From the NCBI GenBank assembly GCA_947846985.1, contig CANTUZ010000004.1, forward strand, positions 6,934,927-6,998,926: a stretch of DNA of 64,000 bases, written 5' to 3'. The notes under the pieces are model-generated. The model was not told the DNA's origin. It saw only the letters and a list, made by a program, of their open reading frames with translations, and searched no databases. The DNA is from Fratercula arctica (taxonomy: Eukaryota > Chordata > Aves > Charadriiformes > Alcidae). Both the position numbers and the translations under genes were made by a program. Of this stretch, positions 24,105 through 35,269 are shown piece after piece; within the stretch, counting starts at the first letter, position 1, and every line of letters starts with the position of its first letter.

Positions 24105-26689
24105 TTCAGCAGTGAGGATTAATCCCAGGCAGCTTCACCTCTTCGCCAATGGGTCAGTGCTGGATGCCAACACACCTCGTGGACAGAGGGGCCGGTCTGG
24201 AGGTGACCTGGGTGTCCTTATCGCTCTCCTGGTGATTTTCAAAATGCAAATTGCAAGACTGAAGCTCCATCTTCTGGAATGGCCCATGAAAGTCATGGCG
24301 TGCTTGGAGCAACCACCTCCAAAACCCTTCCTGTGGGGAAGCCTGCATCACGCAACATCCCACTGGGAAGAGAAGTAGCTTCTAGGTCCTTAAGAAAAGA
24401 AGCATTGAGGAAAAAAGGTGGTGCCAGCATCCATCACTCAGCACTGCTGCCAGCAGCGGAAGTAAGCATGACCTGGGCCTTGATGTTCAAGCTGACACCG
24501 CTGCTGCATTAGTCCACACCACATGCCACAGTAGGTTTCTCTAAGGAACCCAGAAAGAGCTCATTTTCCTCCAAAGGACACTTTAGTGTGCAAAAACATT
24601 GAGAGGGATATCATGTTCCCTTGTTGCTGACCTCTACGTGCAGCTCAGTTCTGAGTCCTGAATTATTTTGGCCGAAAAGGAAAAGTATCTCCATGAGAAG
24701 TATGCAGAGAACAAAAGCCTGAGAGGGCAATGTGATGTCCTACAAACGAGAATGGCCTCCATTTGCCGTTGCTCTCTGATTGCCTTCAGACCAGTGAGCA
24801 GCGGAGCAGCTCTGCAGCCCACCTACAGCCTCTCAGCGGGGATTTACCCTCCAGTACCACAGGACAGGTCAAGGCAGGCCCCTTCCTCACTCTTTCCCTC
24901 CACTTTTAGTTTCCCAGGAGCATGGAGGGAAGGGGGCCAGCGGCTTGCCAAAGGGACAAGGGTGGTGACAGAAAAGCAAGGAGCCGCCAGACTGTGCCCA
25001 GGGTCATGACATTTCCCGTCTGGCTTGACTGTTGGGAGGGCTGGTGGAGACCAGCTCTCAGTTCAATGTGCTTTTCTCTCCAGGGGCTGGAGGGAATTGG
25101 ACTCTTCCCTCAAGTGAGGGTACAGAGTGTTTTCTTTCCTTTCCTTTTTGTCTCTGTCTATTTAAGCAGCAAGCGCTGCAGAGACTGACTTGTGCTTTTT
25201 TTGTACAGTTCCCAGCACATCTGGCTGTCTTGGATAAGGTCCCTAGGTCTGATTGTAGCAAAAAGTAATGATAGCGTGTTTAAAACTTGGGCCTCCAACT
25301 ATGACTATATATAAAACGCAAAGCATTTGGGACAAACTGGAGGAAATACAATTTTTAGTAACTGAGAAAAAAAAAAAAAAAGTATTCATTCTTTTACGTC
25401 TGCAGTTGTGCTTTGCAAGTGTGGGTGCTCTGTCGGGTTAGAAGCCTCATCTCAGAGCTGAAAGGCGATGCAACGCAGGGGAGCGCTTGCTCCCGGCCCA
25501 TTGGCATCAAGCATTTTTCCTGTCCACTTGCACAACAGCCATGGTCATTCATCAGTGTGAAGCTAAGCTGGCTCTAGAAAACATTCTAATTACCTAGGTG
25601 TCCTGATTAAACCTGCCTTGATTTAAGAGAGGCACACCACCGTAATCATGTGAACATTTCTTGTTTCTTCTAAATAATAGAATTAGCTATGGGCATTTCC
25701 TTAAGAGCATGCAGAACACAATTGCAGTATAATTCCTCTCCCTCCAAGCCTAGTCTTGAAACATGCAAATTTCTCTTTCAAGTGTGTTGGCAAAAAATGG
25801 CAATATCCTGATACACGCATGATTTAGACGCTGAATTACACACTGGTTGAGTTATCATCAATGGGTTGAGTTCTTTGGTGAATATATCAAGAGTGCTGCG
25901 GAAAGTAGCACAGTCTGCTGAGGAAATATCAGCGGATGGCTTGCTTCTCACTCTCTTTCGTAGGGATCCGGCGTTGGCCACTGCCAAGGACAGGGTACCA
26001 GGCTGGAGACGGACCTTTAGTCTTCCCAGTACAGCCTTCCTTACGTAGCTCGATGCAACACACCACAGTGCCGTGCACTTTCTGCTGAGCATTTTCATCC
26101 TCTGTTTTAAAAATAACAAGACATCCCTTAACATTCAGGATACATTTTTTTCCACTCTGAAGCACCACAACAGTCTTTTTAAAGAAACTCTAGGAAGGGT
26201 GTTAACTTGATCAACGCTGTGCAGGAAGGAAAGCTCTTTCCTACTATTTTTTCAGCATGACTTTCACTGACATGATCAGGCTGGGAAAAGACTTACTGGC
26301 TGACAGCCCAGGACAGCCATGCAATATCTCTAGTCATCTGGAACTCAAACTACTCAGCCCAAGGGAGAACCGTAACATAAAAACAATTTAGGTTACATGC
26401 TGAATCTTTATAAACATTGTTTGGTTTTTAAAAAATAGTTTAAATACTATTTATGTGCATTCGCTATGCACAGGGTTTTTGTTTTTTCAAATGTCAAGTA
26501 AAAAAGGCTGGGAGGCTTTTTATTTTTTTTACTGTAGACTTTTCAAAAATCTCAGAGATTTTTAGAAATAATAGGGAAATGAGCTTACTCTCTTGTCATA
26601 AATTTAAGAGCTTGGCTTCTCCCATGTATCGGATAGAATTGTTTTATATATAGATAATGTTTACTTTTTGACCCCATCCAGAAAGCATA

Positions 26690-26905
26690 GAGCCGCAGAA
26701 ATGCTGGTTGGAGGGGGCTTCCAGAGGCCCTGCAGTCCCCCCCCGGCACAAGGTGGGACTGTCGCCAGCACCGGATTGGGGAGGGCTTGGCTTCGTCTGG
26801 CCGAGCCACAAAGCCCCCGAGGACAGAGTTTCCGCAGCCTCCCCGATGACCTGCCCCGAGGCTGCGCTTCTCTTCCAGAGACTTTTTTCCTCCCGTCCAC
26901 TTGAA
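26690..26905. other. GC- and CpG-rich intronic patch
   Basis: I count 12 CpG in about 215 bases, with a run of C near 26737-26744. It lies about 870 bp before the AFG2A exon. Open frames up to 196 codons cross it on the - strand because GC-rich sequence has few stops; they show no domain. It could be a small CpG island or regulatory element, or a GC-rich remnant. Confidence 0.5.
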
Positions 26906-27652
26906 ACCCTCCATGCTGCCCTTTGTGGCCATTGCCCCCTCTGATGTTGTCTGTCGCTGCTGCCCAGAGTTTGCTCTGTCACCCTCCCACCTCCCCAGTC
27001 TGTATATAATCTGAGTAGCCCTGGGAAACCAAAGTGCAAGGGCCAATATACGTGTATGAAACTGCAAAGTTGGGGCCCTAGCTTGTAACTGCATTCATCC
27101 GTTGAATTTTCAGTTGTCCTGTGGCACAAGAGAAGGAAGAACAAGGGTTTTTCCAACAGTTCAAAACTGATGCTAAAATGTATTAACTTTTGCAAGTCTG
27201 TTTTTTTCTCTCCCCTTTTGAAGCTGAGCATCACTGGCCTCTTTCTGTTATTACCTTATTTTGAATAAAAAACTGTCAGAGTAATCTGCTCTTCTGTAAG
27301 CCTGTGCAGCTCTAATAATTTGGGCTAAAGCAACATGAATCCAAAACGTAAGCTTCACTTCAAAAAAACCTTTTTTTCTCCACTTGTCTTGATTGAAGAT
27401 CTGAACTTGGGATGTGTCCATTGCCACCTGTCCTTCTGCCAAGTCCTAACATTCCAGCACACCTTGCAACAAGCCTGAAATTATTATTTTAGGAAAATGA
27501 GTATGGCTCCTTTATGATTCTTTTTTTCCATAAAGCGGTATTTCACAAGCTGAGTAGCCTTACTGTCTTTTCAGCGACTGATCCTTTCTAACATAGGAGA
27601 ATAATGCCTCTTGCACGTAGCTTGATTGTTTTTATGCAGCTTGGTTGCACAA

Positions 27653-27672
27653 GAAATTGTTGGAAATTGTTG
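27653..27672. repeat. 10-bp perfect tandem duplication about 100 bp before the AFG2A exon
   Basis: GAAATTGTTG is present twice in direct succession. It lies upstream of the acceptor, outside the branch-point region, and has no evident role. Confidence 0.85.
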
Positions 27673-27740
27673 ATTATTTGGTGGCGTTGTGTTTTTTAAT
27701 CGAGTTGTGGTATTTACTTTCTTGATGTGATGTGCCATGT

Positions 27741-27773
27741 ACTATAACTTTTCCCGTGATGCTTTCGTTGCAG
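27741..27773 (+). other. splice acceptor and candidate branch point of the AFG2A exon
   Basis: The exon is preceded by a short pyrimidine-rich stretch ending in TTGCAG at 27768-27773. An ACTATAAC motif at 27741-27748 resembles a branch-point sequence; its likely branch adenosine near 27747 is about 26 nt from the intron end, a normal spacing. The tract is interrupted by GTGATG, so it is only moderately strong. The AG is well supported because reading frame and protein similarity both begin exactly after it. The branch point is inferred. Confidence 0.82.
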
Positions 27774-27938
27774 GCCTTGCTGAGACCAGGACGAATAGAT
27801 AGAATTATCTACGTGCCTTTGCCAGATGCAGCCACTCGTGGGGAGATCTTCAAACTTCATTTTCAGTCCATGCCAGTCAGCGATGAAGTCTGCTTAGCAG
27901 AGCTCGTTCAGCACACGGAAAAGTACTCAGGAGCAGAG
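27774..27938 (+). CDS. AFG2A: AFG2A (SPATA5) internal coding exon, second AAA+ domain
   Basis: Seen: an open 165-nt segment (55 codons) starting [20 protein letters not shown] and ending KYSGAE, flanked by a pyrimidine-rich acceptor and an AG|GTAAAA donor. Both borders lie between codons (phase 0 to 0). RPGR is the arginine-finger segment at the end of the second ATPase module (its arginines correspond to p97/VCP R635 and R638); SGAE corresponds to the conserved SGAD/E motif near sensor 2. Known: AFG2A is an AAA+ hexameric ATPase, related to yeast Afg2/Drg1, that strips shuttling factors from pre-60S ribosomal particles; the human protein is about 890 residues. The segment [16 protein letters not shown] fits AFG2A better than VCP (RLDQLIYIPLPD), AFG2B/SPATA5L1 (RLDKIIYIPPPD) or NVL; these comparisons are from memory. 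The preceding exon should end near the ATNRP motif and the next should begin just after SGAE; neither is in the window. An in-frame ATG at 27732 and stop at 27957-27959 are intronic, not gene ends. Confidence 0.93.
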
Positions 27939-27946
27939 GTAAAACT
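27939..27946 (+). other. splice donor of the AFG2A exon
   Basis: GTAAAACT directly follows the last codon, GAG, giving AG|GTAAAA, a good match to the vertebrate U1 consensus except for A instead of G at +5. Similarity to AFG2A stops at this point: the residues read after it (VKLSER, then stop) are not part of the family, which supports the exon ending here. Confidence 0.85.
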
Positions 27947-30900
27947 TTCTGAACGGTAATGGCCATGGAGTTAGTCCACAAAACTGAAATCAAGTATCAC
28001 CTAGATATCATCCCTTGAATCTTCTCAAAGTGGTGGTGAGGAGTGATGAAAGGGAATGTTTGAGAGATTTCCGTGCTTCCGCTCAGAAAACAGAATAAAA
28101 TCTGGGGCTTTTTACTTTCAAGATCTCCATCAGAGGATTGCTGCCAGGGCGAGGGCCTCTTCCAGGGTGAGCCTTAGTACAATCATGAGTGGCTTCATGA
28201 AGGATGTGCTGCCAGGAGAATTGGAGAGAGGTGGGGGCAAGTGCCCCCAGACCACCCAGACACTTCACTTGGGCCTCCCCATGTCTCCAGGGATCTTTTG
28301 CGTTTAGGATTGTGACTGAGAGCCTCAGATGGAGGGAGGAGAGACAGAGTTATGAGACAGCATAGCAGAATTGCAAAGGAGTCACTGGTCACTTTCAAGC
28401 TCCTAATTTCCTATTCCATACAATTAGGACCTCACAGCAGCACTTATTGTTATAGCTCATTGCTATTAGTTAGTCAGCTTCTGACAGCGCACGTCAGACA
28501 ATTATTTCCTGTTCTGGGTAGAAGGGGGAATATTTCTCAGATGCTGCTGCCTGGCAGTTATAATAAGCATTGGTACGTTAGTGGTCACCACTCTGCTCCC
28601 TGAATATTACTCATTTCAGTGTCTCGTGAAAGGATATTTCATTCTTTCCTCACTTTGATTAATTGAAAGTAATTATATTACTTCAAAAATTCAAAGAATG
28701 TTATTAAGGTTGCCAATTTGAGCTCTTAAAAGATATGAAATACCAGAATTAAAATTTCCACCTTACTGTAGCCGGTGCTAGTGTATGCATTATTGCACCA
28801 TCTTTAATTACATAGTCACCTTCTACTTTTTCCATAGCAGAGTGGAAAAATGTGGTGTACTTGCCTCAGCTCCCCCGTTTTTCTGTGTGCTGTTTACAAG
28901 GGTAGGGAAATAAGCTGAAATTTTTGTCTTGGTCCAAAAGAGAGGGTGACTGTGGAGTATTTGTATGGTTCCTAAAATGCTGAAGGACCTTCTCAACTGA
29001 GTGGTCATTGGATATGCTCCCAGGCAAGACTTTTGCTCATTTTGCTATCGCTTCAATGCTGGTATGTTGGAAAATGCTGCATTGCCTACTAGTAACCTCT
29101 GGCTGGTGAGGGCACTGCTGTGAGTGCTCCAGGTCCAAGTGTTGGGGTCAGACCTTGCCGTACACAGCAGCAGTGTCTGGGCTACCCACCAGACTCGTTC
29201 CAGGAGGCTGTTTCACAGTGGACACCAAAGTCAAACCCGCAAGAGCTTTCCTCCTCCACGGCAGAGGACAAACTGTGCTCTGGGAACCAATGAATGGAAG
29301 CTGCATAGTGAGCGAAGCTGTTTTGTGTAGCACATCTTTTTTGCCGCAGAATGTGGGATCTCATCATGAAAAAAAGGCGATAATGAAAAGGGTTGCAGGC
29401 TTAAATGTTGGTCTGGAAAACTGTCACAGCTCTACGTAACTCCATGCTTTGGAGTAGTGACTTGAAACAGTACTGTGTTTTTACCTGGATGTCAGTGATA
29501 TGACTCTTCCTGCCCTGGGAAAATTTATCTGTCTCTGGCTGAGTTACAAGTCTCCAAAAACATAAATATAAACATATCCTCTGTTGTGTATGGACACTGT
29601 CTTCTTACCAGGCAACAACTGTAATGCTTGTATTTCAGAAATTCCAGGCATATGGGGATTTCCTTTGGATCAGGATCAGCTGAGGCTCTAGTGGTGAATT
29701 CCTGTGCTTAGTTGATAATGTGTCGCAAATGTCTTGGTGCTGGCTTTGTACAGAACCAAAAATAAGTTAATGGGTCATTGAGTGTAGCTACAGACAAGTT
29801 GCAAGGGGAAAAAAAGCCTGCCTGTTCTTAATATGGCGTTTCTCATGAATTCTGTTCTTTTGCATCATTCAAAGAATTATAATAACTGGGATGTAAAGAG
29901 TAAATAGGGAAAAAGCCTCAGTGTTCCTTGGAAGAATATATAAAAAGTCTTGACAGTTGGCACGCACAGTGGCCAGTTTCATTAAAGCCTTTTCTTCCTA
30001 GTGTCTCCAGCTTCCCAGCTTTACAAATAGTTTCCGCTGTTGAATGGCAAGTTCCCATTCCACTGTTCTACCCTTTGTTTAGAAAAAGAAATGGAAAATG
30101 CTTGGTTTTGTGACTAGAAGATGCTGTATGAATAGGCAGTTTGCGTGTAAAGATGCGTTGAATCATCCTGACATGAGCTGAATAAACAGCAAGTAAAGTG
30201 GGTAGTTCAGTGTGCGTCTGGCTTCCAACTTGGCCTTTTTTCAGATCAGATATTTGTATATTTTTGCCTGTCATCACTTATGACCAGTTATCTCTATTCA
30301 CCTGCTGGATGTACGTTTTCTCTTAATGAGTACCTTTAAAGATCTATCAAGATAGCAAAATAGGGTGATTACTTCCCGCTGCTTCATGTGAGAGAAGATG
30401 GAAGATAATTTATGAGGGTGAATTACAATTTCCTTCTCATCTGTAAGTGAAGTTTAATGTAAAGGGAAAAAAAAAGTGCATTAGAGGAGCAATGTCTGTA
30501 CAGTTAGCTTTTATTATGCTAATTGCATAGGTCAAACAAAGCCTCAGCTTTCTAGAAATATTTGGGTTTGAGTTCGATCTTCATTTCCAGGCCCTTCTGA
30601 AGTAGTGCTCTGCAGCAGTGCTTTAGGCTCTTCTTCAGGGATACTTCATTATCTGTAAATCAGGAAAGTAAGAAATTCTTTCTGGACGTTTCTGAATGGC
30701 AAGGTTTGGCCTCGGAGCTGGTGTTGACACTAAGGATCATTCCCTCCTCCCTCTAAGGCAACTTCTTTGACTTCATCTCTGCCCTGAAGGCATTTACCTT
30801 TTTCCAAGACAATCTCAACCTCTTCTTAGCTGAGTCGGCGTGAGGGAGCCATGGTCAGGGTAGGTCTGGTTGCTGCAAGGACAGGTCTCCAGTAACCGTA

Positions 30901-33053
30901 GGTCTCGTTTGCCCTCGCACGCAGGCCAGCAGGTTTCACTGGTGTGGCGGAGGAGCAGTCAGAACTGCTCTTGTCGTTGTCCCCAGCATTTTTTTTCTAG
31001 GAAATTTCTACTGAAGGCTCTTCCCAGGCAGCTGATGCCTGGCATGGCTCAGCAGGAAGATGTGCTGTGCTGTCCTGCACCACTGGCCTTGCCGGCACCT
31101 TCAGATGCTGTAGCATTAGCAAGGAGCACTGACAGGCATGGAGGAAAAGTTTCTAGTCCTTTCTCTAGTCCTTGAAAGTAATAAAAATGATTAAAACAAG
31201 AAGTGTCATGCTGCAGTGAAACTTTTGTAACGTTTATTCTAGTCTTCCTGCATTTTATTTTGGGCAAAATTGCAGGGGATCCAACTTTTATAAAACTGAT
31301 GATTTTTTTTTTAATAGTTTTGTATAATTGGGATGTCTTCACTGGCAGATTGTTCAGCTTGATCGTAGCTTTTACCTAGAGCATTTTCATTGTTATACTT
31401 CATGCTGAGAAGTTTTATCTGATTTCTCCCTGTGCTTTCTATAAAGTACAATTAATTAAAGATCTAGTGCTTAAAAGCAATGTTTTAGAGTGCAAGCAGT
31501 GTGAGTTCTCTGGGTCTCATTTGCTTGCTTTCATGGTGCTGCTACAGCCAGCTTGCTTTAGGAAAGATGGGCCTTCCACAAACTCAGGTGCTCTAATTCT
31601 TTAATTTGGGGTTCAGATTAGGTTTTTCATAATTCTTGGCTGCTCTGTGTTGTAATAGAAAGCAGCAACAGTCGCAGTGCGAGTACGAACAAAATCACGT
31701 GGACAGTATCTGATAGGAAACTGCTCATCCTGTAATTTTTAAATTATACGTTGTCTCAAACAGAAAAGGTGAAAGATGGTAACTGCAAATGTTTTGACCT
31801 AGGGAAAGGACACCTACCTTTATAAGTGCAAAGACTGATGTCTTCATTAGACCTGTGTGGGGAGAAAAAAGATTATATCATTTGCCTTTACAAATTAAGT
31901 GGAAGGGGGGTGCCTGTCTTCAAACCCTTGGAGTTTGCTCTGCAAAAAGGGATGAGCGTGTGCTGAAGACAGTGTTTCCTCAATGTAGAAATACATTGTT
32001 CCAGAAAGTAGATGTTAAAAAGGAAAACAAACCCGTTGGAGTGAGGGACCTTCTTATATTGTGTGAACCCCAGTCAGATTATGGTTTTGTTACAGTTTAG
32101 AAGGCAGTAGCAGAGAGGGAGGTTTTAGGCAGAAACTGAAATCAAGCGTTGAGTTGTTCTGAGTGTAGAGTTGGTTAGAAGTAATAAAAAATTAAATATT
32201 ATGGATATGATGACAATATTCTTAAGATAAGTGCACTTATAAAAGTAAGCTAATGGGACTGACTGCTTTTAAGTTGGTGGAAAGCGGGTCGTGGTGAAAG
32301 CAAAGGCTGGCATTGTTTCTATAGTATTACCAGTTTCCATGCTTACAGGACACACAATAGTAAAGCGGGAATCCGGGAACCTGTAAATCTTTCACTGGTT
32401 CTTAGTTGAAGTAGAATAGTTAATGTAAAAAGTATCTTTCTCACTTTGCAATAACTCTCAATGGGAACGCAGAATGAAAGGTGGGAAAAAAAAAAGCAGG
32501 CCAATAAAGGCTTGCTCTGGCTCAAATGAAAGCATATTGGATGCCAAAAAGTATCTTTGCAGCAGCGCACTAGCTCAAATCCACTAAAGCCTTTGACTAT
32601 TAAAATATGTATTCCAAAACATGCATGTTCTTGTTTACCAGATATTGACATATTTAAACTATAAACTTTAATAAAAAAACCCACCACAAACAACCAAAAC
32701 CTCCCCAAACCCCTCTCTTTCTGATAGAGAAAGGTACCAACTGCAAAGGAAGTGAGAATGCATTTCATCGTAGGTGTGCAGGAGGCTAAACTGTCTTTTA
32801 AGAGATTGGGAAAAATTTGTCTCTAGTATAAAGAGCATCTACAGTAAAGGTGAGAGAGGGCTTAGATATAGGGGGGAAAAAAGGGCATCTGACAAATTAG
32901 GATGGTTCATCTTCTTTACATCTAGTTTCACATGAAGGAAAAGATCTTGCAAACTTAAGGGAAAGGCTTTCTGCTTAATATTTTTAAAGGGCAATGGATC
33001 CAATCCTGTATAGTAGCCTAAAAAGAGACACAGGCTTTGGGGAGTGAAGGCAT

Positions 33054-33080
33054 AAAAAAAAAAAAAAAAAGAAAAAAAAA
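33054..33080. repeat. poly-A run (17 A, G, 9 A)
   Basis: It is followed by a G-run and a further A-rich stretch. It could be a retroposon tail, but the sequence before it shows no recognisable element or coding match and no flanking duplication was found. Confidence 0.9.
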
Positions 33081-34059
33081 GGCTGGGGGGGCGGAAATGG
33101 GAAAAAAAATAAACAGTAGACCCTTCAAATCATGTCCTGGATAAAGCTCATGGTTTTAATTTTTAAATGCAAGCATATTGGTTCATTTTATGCTTAGTTA
33201 TGCTAAATGCAGAGCGTGTTCAGTTCCCACTGAATTACACGGGTGCTGAAAGTGCTCAACACATGCCTTGGGATTGGGCCCTCAGATTTTGAACTTCTAA
33301 GATAACCTCCAAAACAAATGCGTATGTCTCATCAGAAGTGTGTGATTTGAAAATACAGTTTGGTAGTTAAAGCATTTGGGGCTGAAATGACTCCAGCCTG
33401 ACTCTGCTGGACGGGCTTTCCTTCTGAAGGAGTTCTGCTTAGCTCCCCACCAGGATACGGTATTTCAGTGAAATGCAATTTTCAAAGTGAGGAACGCCGT
33501 GAAATAGAAACGCAGTGAGATTAAGGCCTGAGACGAACCTCTGAAGTTTCTCTTGGAATGATGCACAGGATCTGGTAATTTATATCACTCATTGAAAAGT
33601 GAACATTTTTGTGTGGGTGGGTGAGGAAAAGAGATTCAACCTTCATCCAATATGGGTAGTATGGGATCACCACCTTCCTACACACGTTTATCAGGGCTGA
33701 GGATGTGTTTGGCACAGGTGGCTGGAAGGTGAGGAAATACCTGGCATTCGGAATGTTTTCCAAATGTCAGTGTTTGGGATAAACGAGATGAATCACCAGA
33801 AAGGAAATAACTAACTGCACAGGACTTCCCATGGGATTTTGCTTACTGCTGGTCTCGCAAGAACCTTGTACGTGCAGAATGTGCTTGGGCAGATTAGGAA
33901 CGAGGGCAATCACTCATTGCCATGGCGGTGCCGAACCGCAAGAGTTTGTGGTGTTACGCCGCCTCTCCCCGCTCTCCTTTTTAGTCGCTTTAGAAAGATT
34001 TGGTTCCCCTCGTGCATTTTTCAGAGATGGGGTGGGGGGTTTGTTGCCCTAAGCAGGCT

Positions 34060-34310
34060 GATAAAGTACTGTACGCATTCACCCTCTGAGTATATAAAGC
34101 GTGGTTGGCAATTAGCACGTTTATGCAAAATGTAAGGTTTGGAATAGAGGGGAGGGTGTTTGCACTGAAATTTATGCTTGGCTAGCTCATCTGGGAAAGA
34201 ACATTTCATCCTTCGGGGAGATAATGATTTGCTAATAGTTTAATCAAGCAGAGGAGATTTAATGCATCTGGCTGAAGGGTCATTAGCGTTTCCGCAAAGG
34301 TCAGACCCAT
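34060..34310. promoter_or_regulatory. candidate conserved non-coding element
   Basis: Unique 250-bp segment containing GTATATAAAGCG, CAATTAGCACG, TTTATGCAAAA, TTTGCTAATAG, TTTAATCAAG and GTCATTAGCG. Dense TAAT/ATTA words without simple repeats suggest an enhancer-type element. Inference only; the TATAAA word alone does not make it a promoter. Confidence 0.3.
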
Positions 34311-35251
34311 TAACAGCTCAGGAGGATACAGTCAAAACTGCTTCCTAAGTAACTCAAAGAACAGTGATCCTCAGAGGAACTTGGGGAAAACGCCAGAGGG
34401 AATTTGAACGAGCCCCCAAGCAGTACTGAGGTATGAAATTTAGCTTGCTTCTCAACCCTGAGATTTTCTTCCTCCATACAGCCCAAAGAGCTGAACATTT
34501 CCATTCCCTAAATGCTGGAACAGTTAGGGTGCAGGAACCTTACAGCTAAATTAGATTTTTTTTTTTTTTTTTCTTCCTTTCTGTGTCTTCATCACCTATT
34601 TCAATGCCATCGTCCACCCAGGTTCTGTAAATAAGCACTTGCATTTGTTTTTGCCCTCCTTGTGCCTTTCAAGGGTTGTCTCTTGTTGCATGCCTGTTTG
34701 GAGAAAGAACCTGCCATAGGAGCATCACTGGTGCCAGGGGTGAGCGATCCTCTGCTGACGGGGCTACTCACCTCCCGTGAGCTTTCATAAAACTCCTGTA
34801 GTTTCACCAAAGCAGCCGAGGCCATGGGAGACGCTGGTGATGCTGTTTGCCTCCTTCCCCTGCCCTTGCCTTCCCTTTTCCATGCTACCTGGCATGTGTC
34901 GGCGTTACCAGGAGCTCCCCGTTGGTCTGGGTAGCAGAGGGGAGTGTGTTGCCAGCACAGCGGGGGACTCTTGATCTGTCACCAAAACACAGGCTTATAA
35001 AAGAGCGACCTAGACTGATACGCTCGCAGCCAGCTTCACTTGCCCTCCACTCTTGCCTGTGGCTTTGCTGCTTTATTGTCCTGGTTTTGGCTGTAATTCC
35101 CAGCAATGGAAAAACATGTTGCTCTTTAAAAGCAGATGGGAATTCATTCCTGAAGGAAAAAATATGTCTCTTTAGGCTACTGCTATTGTTTTCTTTTAGT
35201 TTTATTTTTTGCCTGTGAGTTATTTCTAGCAACTTTTAATTTAATTCATTC

Positions 35252-35269
35252 TTTTTTTTTTTTTTTTTT
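35252..35269. repeat. poly-T run of 18
   Basis: A simple T-run in AT-rich sequence. Similar runs of 14-17 occur at 19064-19079, 25367-25381, 34556-34572, 39304-39317 and 42406-42421. Confidence 0.9.

Larger units (their letters stand above)
1..27773 (+). other. AFG2A: AFG2A intron upstream of the exon (5' part outside window)
   Basis: No other AFG2A exon could be recognised in this stretch; in particular nothing encodes the Walker B or ATNRP segment that precedes the exon in the protein. The sequence is mostly AT-rich, with frequent stops in all frames, mononucleotide runs and GC-richer patches near 8.2-8.4, 11.1-11.6, 20.2-20.6, 24.0-24.4 and 26.7-26.9 kb. It contains two LINE relics, two short tandem duplications and a low-complexity cluster, listed separately. 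Intron identity is inferred from the single exon and its strand; an unrecognised nested non-coding gene cannot be excluded. Confidence 0.8.

Noticed and set aside
26644..27234. 196-codon - strand open frame
   Set aside because: The longest open frame in the window, but it crosses a GC-rich patch with few stops and several overlapping frames are also open. The product shows no domain and starts in low-complexity sequence.
27732..27959. Complete 75-codon open frame with ATG and stop around the AFG2A exon
   Set aside because: The ATG and stop lie in intron. Similarity to AFG2A starts exactly after the acceptor AG and ends at the donor GT, so this is one internal exon, not a small gene.
33054..33080. 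Long A-run considered as the tail of a processed pseudogene
   Set aside because: Upstream sequence shows no coding similarity, no polyadenylation-signal arrangement and no flanking target-site duplication.
34085..34100. TATATAAA-type word considered as a promoter TATA box
   Set aside because: No initiator, CpG context or downstream gene; such words are frequent in AT-rich intron.
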